From the NCBI RefSeq assembly GCF_031501865.1, contig NZ_JARRCW010000001.1, forward strand, positions 2,997,001-3,061,000: a stretch of DNA of 64,000 nucleotides. The letters are read 5' to 3'. Source of the stretch: Pseudovibrio sp. M1P-2-3. GTDB taxonomy: Bacteria > Pseudomonadota > Alphaproteobacteria > Rhizobiales > Stappiaceae. This document shows, piece by piece, positions 41,406 to 50,344 of this stretch. Every line of letters starts with the position of its first letter. The first letter of the stretch is position 1. A program made the position numbers and the translations under genes. The notes beneath the pieces are model-generated. The model saw nothing but the letters and a program-made list of their open reading frames with translations, did not search any database and was not told the origin of the DNA.

Positions 41406-42533
41406 TTATTCTGCTTTTTGTGTTTTAATGCCCAGCTCTACTGCCTGCGTGTTCAACGCCGCAATCGCACTTGTATCATCTTGAAAAACCTTCAGAGCTT
41501 TTTCAAAAGTTTCCAGCGCCTCATCATCTCTGCCAAGAACCTGCTGCGCCCGCATCAGTTTGCCCCACTCTTCCACGCTGCCGCCTTCCACAGACAGACG
41601 CTCTTCAAGTTGGGAAACCATACCCTCGATCATCAAGGTACGCTCTTTCGCGTTCAGTTGACCGGCGGCTTCCATATCCGCAGCTGTTGGCCCTTTTGTG
41701 GCAATATCAATTTCCTGAAGTGTGGCAAGCTCGGCTTTTGCAGCAGGTATCCAGCCTTCATCACCATTTGCCTGAGCCAAAATGGCCTGCCAAGCATCGA
41801 TCGCCTCTTGTGTTTTGCCAAGCTGGCCCAAACCAAGCGCAAGATAGAAACGTATTTTTATGTCATCAGGACGGGCTTCGTTCGCTTTTTGGAACAGCTT
41901 GAAAGCTTCCTCGGTGACATCCCCGCCACTTTGGAACACCAAAGTTTCTGCCAAGGCAATCTGGAAATCCGGCTGCTCCCCTTCCAAAGCGAGAATGTTT
42001 CGGTAAGCTGTCGCCGCTTTGCCATACTGGCCTGTTCGCGAATAAACAGGCGCGATCACTTTCCAGCCCTGCACATCCTTTGGATTACTTGCTAGGTGCT
42101 GTTCTGTGCGCGCAATCAGTTCAGAAACACTCATTTTATTTGGTGCCTGCGCAAGGCGCTTTTCCAGCGGCTGATCGGCATAATTGGGAGTACCCAACCC
42201 CAGATACAAACCAATAGCAACCAAAGGCATCACCACAGCAACGCTGACTTTCGCAAGGATCCCCCCTTCTTCTGAAGAGCTCCCTCCGGTTTTGTCCGAG
42301 TTCTGTTTGTGGGCTGCAAGCAACCGGCGCGAGACCTCGATACGAGCCGCCTCGGCCATTTCAGGCTTAATCACACCGCGTTCACAGTCGCGATCGATTT
42401 CTTCAAGCTGCTGTTTGAAAACAGCTTCATCGTTTCTTTCATAACCGCCTTGCGGCAGTTTTTTCGTAAACGGAAGCAGTGCGGCAAGCGCAACACCAAC
42501 GGTTAGCAGAGCAAGTAGTATCCAGAAAATCAT
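41406..42533 (-). CDS. ccmI: Cytochrome c biogenesis protein CcmI (CycH)
   Basis: 375 residues. Two membrane segments at the N-terminus ('MIFWILLALLTVGVALAALL' and near residue 100) enclose a leucine-rich cytoplasmic loop ('QLEEIDRDCERGVIKPEMAE'). The periplasmic part consists of TPR repeats ('GWKVIAPVYSRTGQYGKAAT', 'FYLALGLGQLGKTQEAIDAW'). CcmI binds apocytochrome c and hands it to the CcmFH complex. First gene of the ccmIEFH operon; its promoter must lie in the 330-base gap upstream. Confidence 0.93.
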   Translation of the reverse strand: MIFWILLALLTVGVALAALLPFTKKLPQGGYERNDEAVFKQQLEEIDRDCERGVIKPEMAEAARIEVSRRLLAAHKQNSDKTGGSSSEEGGILAKVSVAVVMPLVAIGLYLGLGTPNYADQPLEKRLAQAPNKMSVSELIARTEQHLASNPKDVQGWKVIAPVYSRTGQYGKAATAYRNILALEGEQPDFQIALAETLVFQSGGDVTEEAFKLFQKANEARPDDIKIRFYLALGLGQLGKTQEAIDAWQAILAQANGDEGWIPAAKAELATLQEIDIATKGPTAADMEAAGQLNAKERTLMIEGMVSQLEERLSVEGGSVEEWGKLMRAQQVLGRDDEALETFEKALKVFQDDTSAIAALNTQAVELGIKTQKAE

Positions 42534-42863
42534 AGTGCCCTATATAGACAAGTTCTAAAGTGAAACAGCAACAGCGTCGCATGCGTCGTGCTGTCGCACA
42601 CCCAGCCTTTCTATGCTAAATCCCCTATTTACAACAGCAATTAGGAATTGAAGACCGGAAAAATTATGTGGCTTCACATAAAACAGGCAAGCTAAATGCT
42701 CCCAAGTCACAAAAATGTGAAGGTGCGCAGTCTGTTGATACGTCAATAGGGGAAGAAACGCATTTTTGAACAAAATGCAAAAAGATAGCTCAAACCGCGA
42801 AAAGCAGTGAGTTTCAAAGATACCTGCAATAACCTATGGTTTTCGAAGAGGGCTGGCGAAAGA
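42534..42863. other. 330-base intergenic gap upstream of ccmI
   Basis: It separates ccmI from the lipoprotein gene, both on the minus strand. No convincing gene, tRNA or terminator is visible; a 72-codon minus-strand frame here has no coding character. It presumably holds the ccm operon promoter. Confidence 0.5.
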
Positions 42864-43346
42864 TCAGTTGATCATAAACCACTCATCACCGGTCTTGCAG
42901 GCGGTTCCCTTAAAATTCCAGCGGTTACTATCGCTCACAATTGTATGGGTATATTCGCGGCACTGGCGGCTATTTACATAGTAAACCGGACCGCTGGTCA
43001 CCTCACCTTTCAGATTAGAGCGCCGGTTATTCCAATTGAACGTCGCTCCCTTCTTGGGGCCGTTCAATGCCCTCACTTGGGCTTTATTGGCCTGAGGCAG
43101 GTCTTTCTTCGGTACAACTCCAACGATTTCCTTGGAAAGGACATCGTCAATCGCAGTGTGCCCCTCTTCCTTGTCACTTTGGGTAGACCAGAAGCTGAAA
43201 GAAACAGGCGCAAGCGTCTTGAAGCTCCCATCTTCATCTCGGTGGCCACAGGAGCTGAGCCCTCCAGCACAGCCAAGGATAAACAGTATCGAGCAGGCTT
43301 TCCTGAGTGACTGCCGTTGGATCCTTTGAGAATTTATATCTAACAC
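42864..43346 (-). CDS. Lipoprotein with surface-antigen (17-kDa antigen-like) domain
   Basis: 160 residues. A lipoprotein signal peptide ends in the lipobox 'GGLSSCGH' (acylated Cys about residue 33). The C-terminal domain 'NWNNRRSNLKGEVTSGPVYY', 'CREYTHTIVSDSNRWNFKGT', 'ACKTGDEWFMIN' matches the pattern of the RT0821/Lpp0805-type surface antigen domain, in which two Cys and a closing Trp are conserved. It lacks the usual N-terminal glycine-zipper. It probably sits in the outer membrane facing the periplasm. Family assignment by eye; function unknown. Confidence 0.72.
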   Translation of the reverse strand: MLDINSQRIQRQSLRKACSILFILGCAGGLSSCGHRDEDGSFKTLAPVSFSFWSTQSDKEEGHTAIDDVLSKEIVGVVPKKDLPQANKAQVRALNGPKKGATFNWNNRRSNLKGEVTSGPVYYVNSRQCREYTHTIVSDSNRWNFKGTACKTGDEWFMIN

Positions 43347-43498
43347 CGAAAGCCCCTAGTAAATAGTATATGCAACCTTATTGAACGGTTGTACTCATCC
43401 ATCATTGTGCATTTGCACCCAATATAAACCGTGAAAACATCCCCGTAAAATCACTCTATATTTCTATCATGGTTGATCCCGTGGGCGAGGACAAGCAC

Positions 43499-44896
43499 TC
43501 AGCTTGATGAGTTTTCCGCAAGAGCCGGTAGGAAAATTCTGACGTATAGCCCTCCAAGCTCACTGCGCTCCAATTCAACCGAACCGCCATAAATACTTGT
43601 AAGATCAGAAACAATGGAGAGGCCAAGCCCAGTTCCAGGAGTTGTTTCATCCAAACGCTGGCCGCGCTTCAGCGCTTTTTTGCGCTGTTCTTCGCTCAAT
43701 CCGGGGCCGTCATCTGCCACAGAAATTTCAAACATTTCCCGCTCACCATTTTGTGAAGTGCTTTTTTGCGCGCTCACTGTGACCCTGTGGGCACACCACT
43801 TACAGGCGTTATCCAGAAGGTTTCCAAGGATTTCCTCCAGATCCGCGCTTTCCCCCCTAAATAGCAGGGCTGATTCTATATGGACCGAAAACTCTAGGTC
43901 CTTGTGACGATAAATCTTCTCCATGGCGTTGGTCAGCCGTGAAACCACCGGCTCCACAGGGGTGGAAACTCCAATCACCCGCCTTTGGGCTGCCATTCGT
44001 GCCCTCTCCAGATAAGTGGTTATCTGGGTGCGCATCAGCTCCGCCTGTTTTTCAACATGATCTGCAAACGGTCCCTTTGAGGTACGCGCCTCATTGGCAA
44101 TCACCGCCAGAGGCGTTTTCAAACCGTGGGCAAGGTTGCCCACCTGAGTGCGGGCATGCTCCACAATCTGCTCGTTGGAGCGGATCAAGGCATTCAACTC
44201 AACAGCCAAAGGCTTGAGTTCCTTTGGCATATCCTCGTCGATATTTTGGGAAGAGCCGCGCCGAACCGCACTGAGCGATGCTTTCAACCGGGTAACAGGC
44301 AATAGGCCAAAGCGTACTTGCAAAACAATAGCCCCGATGAGTCCCAGCCCTAAAACGCCCAGTGTCAACGCCGCCTGCTTGGCAAAGGAGGCCGTACTCT
44401 CCCCCAGCTCCCTCGTACTTCCAGCTACCGCAATCACCAGATCCCCACGCTCGGGAAAGTTGATCTTACGCTCCAGTAGCCGCAGTTCCTGCCCGGAAGG
44501 GCCTTTGATAAAGCGCGCTTTGGCCTCTCCCCTTCGTGCGGGGGGAAGCGAAAGGGTATCTCCAAACAAAGAAGGGCTATCAAACAAAATGGTACCCGAC
44601 GCCGTTTTGTCGCGAATGCTCCAATACCAGCCGGAAAGGGGCAACTGAAACCGCGCTTCCCCCAGATTGCTAGGTTCTTTCAAGGAGCCCTGCGGGTTTT
44701 GCGCAATTGAACGGACAATGGACGTCATGTGCACATCCAACCGCTCATCAAGCGCTTGCACACCGGCATTTTCAAACAGGCCCACCAGTATCCAGCCAGC
44801 TACAAATAGAGCCATACTCGCCCATGCACCGGCAACCAGCACCAGCCGCCACGCCAGCGAAATGGGAAGTTTCGCTGCCATGATATCAGGCTGCAT
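43499..44896 (-). CDS. Sensor histidine kinase (PhoQ-like) of the PepSY-linked two-component system
   Basis: 465 residues from ATG 44896, which overlaps the end of the response-regulator gene by 11 bases; the second ATG five codons on is equally plausible. Two membrane segments ('LVLVAGAWASMALFVAGWIL' and 'AALTLGVLGLGLIGAIVLQV') flank a periplasmic region of about 135 residues. HisKA has 'VGNLAHGLKTPLAVIANEAR' and the ATPase has 'DNACKWCAHRV', 'DDGPGLS' and 'GTGLGLSIVSDLTSIYGGSV'. The layout and motifs resemble PhoQ-type kinases. It is the partner of the adjacent regulator. Confidence 0.9.
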   Translation of the reverse strand: MQPDIMAAKLPISLAWRLVLVAGAWASMALFVAGWILVGLFENAGVQALDERLDVHMTSIVRSIAQNPQGSLKEPSNLGEARFQLPLSGWYWSIRDKTASGTILFDSPSLFGDTLSLPPARRGEAKARFIKGPSGQELRLLERKINFPERGDLVIAVAGSTRELGESTASFAKQAALTLGVLGLGLIGAIVLQVRFGLLPVTRLKASLSAVRRGSSQNIDEDMPKELKPLAVELNALIRSNEQIVEHARTQVGNLAHGLKTPLAVIANEARTSKGPFADHVEKQAELMRTQITTYLERARMAAQRRVIGVSTPVEPVVSRLTNAMEKIYRHKDLEFSVHIESALLFRGESADLEEILGNLLDNACKWCAHRVTVSAQKSTSQNGEREMFEISVADDGPGLSEEQRKKALKRGQRLDETTPGTGLGLSIVSDLTSIYGGSVELERSELGGLYVRIFLPALAENSSS

Positions 44897-45551
44897 CTTC
44901 TTGAACACGGTAGCCAAGGCCGCGCACGGTCTCAATGAAATTGCCACCAAACTTTTTGCGCAGACGGCCTATAAACACCTCAATGGTATTGGAATCCCGG
45001 TCAAAGTCCTGATCGTAAAGGTGCTCGACAAGTTCACTGCGCGAAATCACCCGTCCCTTGTGGTGCATAAGATAGGAAACAAGACGAAACTCATGGCTGG
45101 TCAGCTTTACGGCCTGCCCTGCATTGGTCACTTTACCCGCCCGCACGTCCAGCAGCACATCGCCAATGGCAATTTCGTTGGAGGCGTGCCCTGCGGCGCG
45201 GCGCACGAGTGCGCGCACTCTTGCCAACACTTCTTCCATGTGGAAGGGCTTTGCCACATAATCATCGGCGCCCGCATCAATGCCAGCCACTTTGTCGCTC
45301 CAGCGGTCGCGAGCAGTGAGAATCAGTACCGGCATGGACCGCCCGTCGCGCCGCCAGCGCTCCAGAACGGAGAGGCCATCCATTTGCGGCAGGCCGATAT
45401 CCAGCACAACAGCGTCATAGGGTTCCGTATCGCCAAGAAAGTGCGCCTCTTCCCCGTCAAAGGCTTTATCGGTCACATAGCCCGCATCTTCCAGCGCGTC
45501 GCAAAGCTGGCGGTTCAGATCCGCATCATCTTCAACAACAAGTACCCGCAT
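44886..45551 (-). CDS. OmpR/PhoP-family response regulator
   Basis: 221 residues. Receiver domain: 'MRVLVVEDDADLNRQLCDAL', phosphorylation Asp in 'YDAVVLDIGLPQMDGLSVLE' (about residue 51) and 'GADDYVAKPFHMEEVLARVR'. C-terminal winged helix: 'LVEHLYDQDFDRDSNTIEVF', 'IGRLRKKFGGNFIETVRGLG'. The DNA-binding half is of PhoP type. It precedes the kinase gene with overlap and follows a PepSY protein gene, an arrangement common for PhoP/PhoQ-like systems in alphaproteobacteria. Confidence 0.92.
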   Translation of the reverse strand: MRVLVVEDDADLNRQLCDALEDAGYVTDKAFDGEEAHFLGDTEPYDAVVLDIGLPQMDGLSVLERWRRDGRSMPVLILTARDRWSDKVAGIDAGADDYVAKPFHMEEVLARVRALVRRAAGHASNEIAIGDVLLDVRAGKVTNAGQAVKLTSHEFRLVSYLMHHKGRVISRSELVEHLYDQDFDRDSNTIEVFIGRLRKKFGGNFIETVRGLGYRVQEDAA

Positions 45552-45637
45552 TCATGCTTCCCCTTATGCATCCCCTTCCAAAACACTCTCCAGCTTTTTG
45601 GAAAATCTGCGCAAAAACAAATTATATATAAAGCCCG

Positions 45638-45919
45638 TCACAGCCGGCGACCGGTCTTTGCATCCACTTTCACAGTGCGCACCTGCCCTTTACGCAGCAC
45701 AGACAGTACATAAACCAGCCCCCGTCCGCCTGTGCACAGCTTTGCCGAAACAATCTGGCCCTTTATACCCAAAGAACCAAGCGCTCGCGCTTGCCCATTT
45801 GCTATGGCGGTGCGTGTCTGCTGTGATGAAAGGCAGTTTGCAGCGGCCTCACCTGCCCCTAAAGATGTGGCAAGAATGAGAGCAAACAGGCACTTCCGCA
45901 ATATTCCTCGGTTTTCCAT
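45638..45919 (-). CDS. PepSY-domain periplasmic protein
   Basis: 93 residues with a signal peptide ('LFALILATSLGAGEAAA') and a short PepSY-like domain: 'LGSLGIKGQIVSAKLCTGGR', 'GLVYVLSVLRKGQVRTVKVD', 'AKTGRRL'. Two cysteines (about residues 29 and 62) could form a disulphide. Small PepSY proteins often sit just upstream of OmpR-type two-component systems, as here (87 bases before the regulator), and may modulate the sensor or an inhibitor of proteolysis. The specific role is unknown. Confidence 0.85.
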   Translation of the reverse strand: MENRGILRKCLFALILATSLGAGEAAANCLSSQQTRTAIANGQARALGSLGIKGQIVSAKLCTGGRGLVYVLSVLRKGQVRTVKVDAKTGRRL

Positions 45920-45999
45920 AGGCTAAGTTGTACTAGAAGTTGCCTGAACCGCAAATGAACACCTCAAACAATTCCGCCCAATCCGGCTTTTTCTGTGAG

Positions 46000-48900
46000 C
46001 TAAATCTGCGCGAGTACTTTGAACTCCAAAGAGGCCTCTTCTCCCGCGCCCACGCTGGCGGAGAGTTGCCTGAGTGAGAGAACAAGTTCCGCCTCGCTCC
46101 CGCCCGTATCTTCCAGTTGAGCATCACGGCTATATATAAAGGAAGGCTCCAGCACTTGCGTCTGGCGCAGCACGGCTCCTTGCTGCGTTTTTATGCTGAT
46201 CGCATAAACCTCCTGCTCCTCATGGACTGGCAAATCAGCGGGCACCCAGCTATCGCCATTCAACCGCACGCGGCGAACCCATGAAAAAAGAAGATCGTCC
46301 GCCAGTTGCTGATCCACCTTCATATGGACGGGAGACAGCGGCTTTAACGCCTGCCCTTCCGCCATAAATACTCTATCGGTCACAAAGGGGCTATCCAGCG
46401 CTTCGCCTTTGGGCACAAAACGCAGGCTCTGTTCCAGCTCAAGCATGTCCGTAGACCACGGCAGAGCGTTCACATTCTCATTCAGCAATAAAAAGTCCGC
46501 GCCTGCGGGAGTGCCCGCCAAAGCTTGCTTTTCCGTTCCCTGTTGCCCGCGAAGGAAACCGCGCAGCCGGTAGGTGCCCTGCCCGATCAACTCCGCATTG
46601 GTAAATTGCAGAAGTTCCCAAGCCCCACTGGCGCCGCGTACTGCGCATACATTTTCACCGGCAAGAACTTCTGCTTCGCTAAGAGTGGCGAGCTCGCCAT
46701 AAACCAGCTCCACATCCACAAAGTTGCTACGGTCCCACCGCCACAGGGGCCCCGCGCCCAAATCTGAGAGTGTTTGGCCGAAGGTGGAAGGGGAGTTTAT
46801 GGACAAGACGGCCTTTGCCGATTGGGTGCCCATCATACGAAACAGATCCACCTGCCCCGGCCACGGGTTAGCCGCAACTGCGACCATAGGTTCCCCGTTT
46901 CCATTGAGGGACTGGGAGAGAAACGGAAGGTCGGCAAGTAGAACAGAGGGCGGACCAACGCGCTCACCGCCAAATGAAGGGGCATCAGCGTCTTCAAGGC
47001 TGCCGGATCTTCCCGACGTAAGAAGCATCCCGCCAAGGCGTATAGCTTCCACCTCCAGCCCCTCCGCCATCTCCAGCCGCTCAATGCGGTAAAGAGCAGT
47101 CTCAGCCCCGTCTGGCAGCACGTCTTGCCCCAGTTCCACAATGCTCCCTGCCACAAGGCCGAGGAAGCGCATGGAAAGTTTGAAAGAAGCCACATCCCGC
47201 TCCTGCCACAGACTTTGCAGCTGCTTCTGGGCAAGGCGGGTCAGCCGCTCACGACCAGCACAAACACTCAAAGTCTGTGTCACCACCCGCTGCCCCGCGC
47301 CTTCCAGACGGCGGGAGGAAACAGAAAGACCTGCATAATCGGAAAGAGGGTCATAGGCGGTGAGGCGCAACTCGGCAGGCAGTTCACTGGCTTGCTTGCG
47401 CTGCAGGGAAACAGGAGCTTTCCCCTCGTCCCCTTCCAGAAGGTCCCCAAGCCCCAAAGGGGTACTTGTCGCGGGTGCGCGCTTTTCCCAGCGAGGCGTA
47501 AAGGCAACCTGCGTTCCCGTGTCACTGGCCACACCCCCCAAGGCTTGCAGCAAAGGTTCCATGTGGGTACGCAGGGCGTTGGGGCCGGAGGCCACAAAAC
47601 CATCCACTTGCTCAGGCAGCTCTTCAAAGCGCAAAATATCAGCGGGAATGCCAAAGTCGAGCGCCAGCGCCTTCAGCAAGCCTTTTGTACTGCACGTACC
47701 CAGCCGTCCGTTCAGCCAATGCCCCCGTTCCCAGTTGCCGCCATCATGCCACACGCTGGAGAATGCGGGAAAAGCCGGGTACGGGCGAGCATCCCATGTC
47801 CACAAAAACGTGCTGCCACTTTGCACCATCGGTCCGTTGTAGAGAGGGGACAGGGGCATATCCATCTGGCCCAGCGGCGTATCCGGGTGCCCACCTTCCC
47901 ACGCATTCAACAGGGCTTCCAGGGAGCGACGTTGGATCAGGTCATCCCGTACTCCATTGGAAAAGTGCGGGAAATGGCTCTCGGAGGATTTGGGGTCGTA
48001 AAACACATTGGGCTGGTTCGCACCCATATGCACAGCAGGCACTCCCGTTTCCGTAAACCAGATCGGTTTGGATTGGGGCACCCAATCGGTGGGGCTGCCC
48101 TTCTCCACCCCGCCAATCCGCTCAAAATGAGTATTTCCCCAAAATCCCGCAATGTCCTTGGCGCGGTACACCCAAGGCTTGCTATAGGCCCCGTCGCTGA
48201 TCACGCTACGCGTTTTAGAGGTCCGGTCCGCCTCGCTGGCATAATACCAGTCATAGTATTCACCCGTTGTCACACCACCTTGCAGAGCTTCCAGACTATA
48301 GCGGTCCTGCACGGCATCCTCCTCACGGCTGTCCGCAAGGGGCAAGTAGTTGTCAATGCCGATAAAATCGAGCGCATCACTTGCCCAAAGCGGATCAAGA
48401 GGAAAATACAGCTCTCCCTCCTCTGGCGTGTAGCTGGCATATTCGCTCCAGTCCGCCGCATAGGAGAGTTTTGTCTCCCCGCGCAAAATGGCCCGTACAT
48501 CCAGCAGGAGAGTTTTGAGCCCCTCTACAAACGGAAATCCATTCCCTTCCCCCAAAACCCGCGTCATGCCCACCAGTTCAGAACCAATAAGAAACGCATC
48601 CACCCCGCCCGCTTCTTCCGCAAGTTCCGCATAATGGGAAATGAAACGGCAATAGCGCCAGTCATCTCCATTCCCTAGGAAAGAGGAGACCTCACTCTCA
48701 GCGGCACTGGTGCGTTGGGGCGAGCCAGTCTGCCCATAGGACAATGAGGTCGTTATGCGCCCCCGCCATGGGAAAGCCGCTTGCTCGGCTCGTCCATAGG
48801 GGTCTGGCAGGCCGTTGCCTGCAGGAATATCCATCAAGATAAAGGGGTAGAGCATCACAGAAAGGCCGCGTGCCCTCAAATCTTTGATTGCCCGAATAAC

Positions 48901-49890
48901 AGAGGCATCGCTCGGCGTCCCCCCAAAGCTGGCGGAGCCATCAATATAGGAGACCGCCTCGGCCTGAGATCTCTCAAGGCCCGCCACCTGCCACTCATGG
49001 GGCAGCGTCTCGCGTATGTCACTCACCACCTTGGGGCGAATGGCACAGTGCCCGCAACGCAGGTCATCCCCGAACCAGCTCACTACCAAGGCGACACTTT
49101 CAAGGTTGGGGCACAGTGCCTGCAACTCATCCAACGCGTTGCTCCAGTCTGTCCCGCCAAACGCCAGATGCCGGTTCAAGGTCTTTGTGGCCTTGGAGGA
49201 AGAACGGCTCAGCACCTCTTTGGTGTCATAGATAAACTCACCGGCAGCAGGGATGAGGGTGACAGCCTTAACCATTTCCTCCAGCGGCTCCACCACCCGC
49301 ACCACCTCAAAGGAGAGTTGGGGAATGCGGTTGCCATAATCAGCCAGCGGCATACGCTCAAAAACCACATAGGCAGTGCCGCGATAGGCCGGAGCCTGCC
49401 CTTGTTTGGCTTCAATCAACGGATCGGGAAGCTGGTTCAAACTTCCGGTGTAAACGCGCATGGTGAGGCCGGAGGTATCGAGCAGTTTGCCATCGGCCCA
49501 TATGCGGCGCACACAGGCAATCTCCCCTTCACAAAGCGCCAATGCGAAGTTGCAAAAGTAGCTGTGCTCCTCAACCGTGGTGGAGGGCCCCGCGCTTTTG
49601 CCGCCCTGACTTTCCTTGGTAACCACCTCCTCATAGCGGGTGGCCCAGATGATCTCACCGGAAATACGCACCCGCCCATACACAAACGGCAGCGCCCGCC
49701 CCTCCGCCGAGGTTTGCAGGTTCATATCTCCCAGTTTGCCATCGGAAATGACAGTGTCTTCACCAAAAAGCTCCTGATCGATATAAGACCCAGCCACCGC
49801 GCCCAGCGCCTGCCCGATGGAGGCCCCAACGGGTCCGCCCAGCATACCCCCGACAACAGAGCCAACTCCTGAAAGGATCATCGTGGACAT
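46000..49890 (-). CDS. Gene transfer agent g15: baseplate megatron / host-specificity protein
   Basis: 1296 residues, matching the large tail-tip protein of RcGTA (Rcc01698). The N-terminus is membrane-like and glycine-rich ('GSVVGGMLGGPVGASIGQAL'), as in the family. A TIM-barrel GTA domain occupies about residues 350-700 ('GSELVGMTRVLGEGNGFPFV', 'YAADWSEYASYTPEEGELYF', 'FIGIDNYLPLADSR'), followed by the phage-tail 3 and beta-rich domains. The protein closes the baseplate and is thought to contact the recipient envelope. Last gene of the operon, 17 bases after g14. No lesion is seen. Confidence 0.93.
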   Translation of the reverse strand: MSTMILSGVGSVVGGMLGGPVGASIGQALGAVAGSYIDQELFGEDTVISDGKLGDMNLQTSAEGRALPFVYGRVRISGEIIWATRYEEVVTKESQGGKSAGPSTTVEEHSYFCNFALALCEGEIACVRRIWADGKLLDTSGLTMRVYTGSLNQLPDPLIEAKQGQAPAYRGTAYVVFERMPLADYGNRIPQLSFEVVRVVEPLEEMVKAVTLIPAAGEFIYDTKEVLSRSSSKATKTLNRHLAFGGTDWSNALDELQALCPNLESVALVVSWFGDDLRCGHCAIRPKVVSDIRETLPHEWQVAGLERSQAEAVSYIDGSASFGGTPSDASVIRAIKDLRARGLSVMLYPFILMDIPAGNGLPDPYGRAEQAAFPWRGRITTSLSYGQTGSPQRTSAAESEVSSFLGNGDDWRYCRFISHYAELAEEAGGVDAFLIGSELVGMTRVLGEGNGFPFVEGLKTLLLDVRAILRGETKLSYAADWSEYASYTPEEGELYFPLDPLWASDALDFIGIDNYLPLADSREEDAVQDRYSLEALQGGVTTGEYYDWYYASEADRTSKTRSVISDGAYSKPWVYRAKDIAGFWGNTHFERIGGVEKGSPTDWVPQSKPIWFTETGVPAVHMGANQPNVFYDPKSSESHFPHFSNGVRDDLIQRRSLEALLNAWEGGHPDTPLGQMDMPLSPLYNGPMVQSGSTFLWTWDARPYPAFPAFSSVWHDGGNWERGHWLNGRLGTCSTKGLLKALALDFGIPADILRFEELPEQVDGFVASGPNALRTHMEPLLQALGGVASDTGTQVAFTPRWEKRAPATSTPLGLGDLLEGDEGKAPVSLQRKQASELPAELRLTAYDPLSDYAGLSVSSRRLEGAGQRVVTQTLSVCAGRERLTRLAQKQLQSLWQERDVASFKLSMRFLGLVAGSIVELGQDVLPDGAETALYRIERLEMAEGLEVEAIRLGGMLLTSGRSGSLEDADAPSFGGERVGPPSVLLADLPFLSQSLNGNGEPMVAVAANPWPGQVDLFRMMGTQSAKAVLSINSPSTFGQTLSDLGAGPLWRWDRSNFVDVELVYGELATLSEAEVLAGENVCAVRGASGAWELLQFTNAELIGQGTYRLRGFLRGQQGTEKQALAGTPAGADFLLLNENVNALPWSTDMLELEQSLRFVPKGEALDSPFVTDRVFMAEGQALKPLSPVHMKVDQQLADDLLFSWVRRVRLNGDSWVPADLPVHEEQEVYAISIKTQQGAVLRQTQVLEPSFIYSRDAQLEDTGGSEAELVLSLRQLSASVGAGEEASLEFKVLAQI

Positions 49891-49906
49891 ATGGGCCTCA
49901 CTAGGT

Positions 49907-50341
49907 TTATTGAAAGATCAAAGGAAATTGAAAATGAGCGGCAATTTTTGTGCGCCACATGGGTACAAGCGGACTTTCCACTGTGCCCACACGGTCATAG
50001 GCATGAATGAACCGCTCCTGCCCGCTCATAATACCCACATGCTTGCACGGTGCCCCTTCGCGCCAACGAAACAGCACCACACACCCCGCATCTGGAACAT
50101 TCATCTGTGCCCGAACAAGAAAGCGCTGGGCGGCTTCCAGCAGGGTATCGCGTGTGCTCACTTCAGCCCACTCAGGCGCATAAGGGGGCAGCGGGGCAGG
50201 TTCATGGCCCAACAGCTCCCGCCACACCCCGCGAACAAGGCCAAGGCAATCACACCCAACCCCTTTCTTTGAAGCACGGTGCCGGTAGGGTGTGCCAATC
50301 CAATTCCGAGCATGGGCAATTATAGTGTCAGTGTCCGCCAT
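49907..50341 (-). CDS. Gene transfer agent g14: NlpC/P60 peptidase
   Basis: 144 residues, NlpC/P60 cysteine peptidase of the TIGR02219 type. Catalytic Cys lies in 'KKGVGCDCLGLVRGVWRELL' (about residue 29-31) and the His in 'EGAPCKHVGIMS' (about residue 98). In RcGTA (Rcc01697) the enzyme helps cross the recipient peptidoglycan. It starts 3 bases after the stop of g13. An ordinary full-length member. Confidence 0.93.
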   Translation of the reverse strand: MADTDTIIAHARNWIGTPYRHRASKKGVGCDCLGLVRGVWRELLGHEPAPLPPYAPEWAEVSTRDTLLEAAQRFLVRAQMNVPDAGCVVLFRWREGAPCKHVGIMSGQERFIHAYDRVGTVESPLVPMWRTKIAAHFQFPLIFQ

Positions 50342-50344
50342 ACT

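Noticed and set aside
42555-42773. 72-codon minus-strand frame upstream of ccmI
   Set aside because: No ribosome site, no family similarity and irregular composition; treated as noncoding gap.
47125-48678. 517-codon open frame on the plus strand
   Set aside because: Antisense to GTA g15, whose product has recognisable domains; the plus-strand translation has no family-like sequence.
48781-49872. 363-codon open frame on the plus strand
   Set aside because: Also antisense to g15, without ribosome site or recognisable domain.
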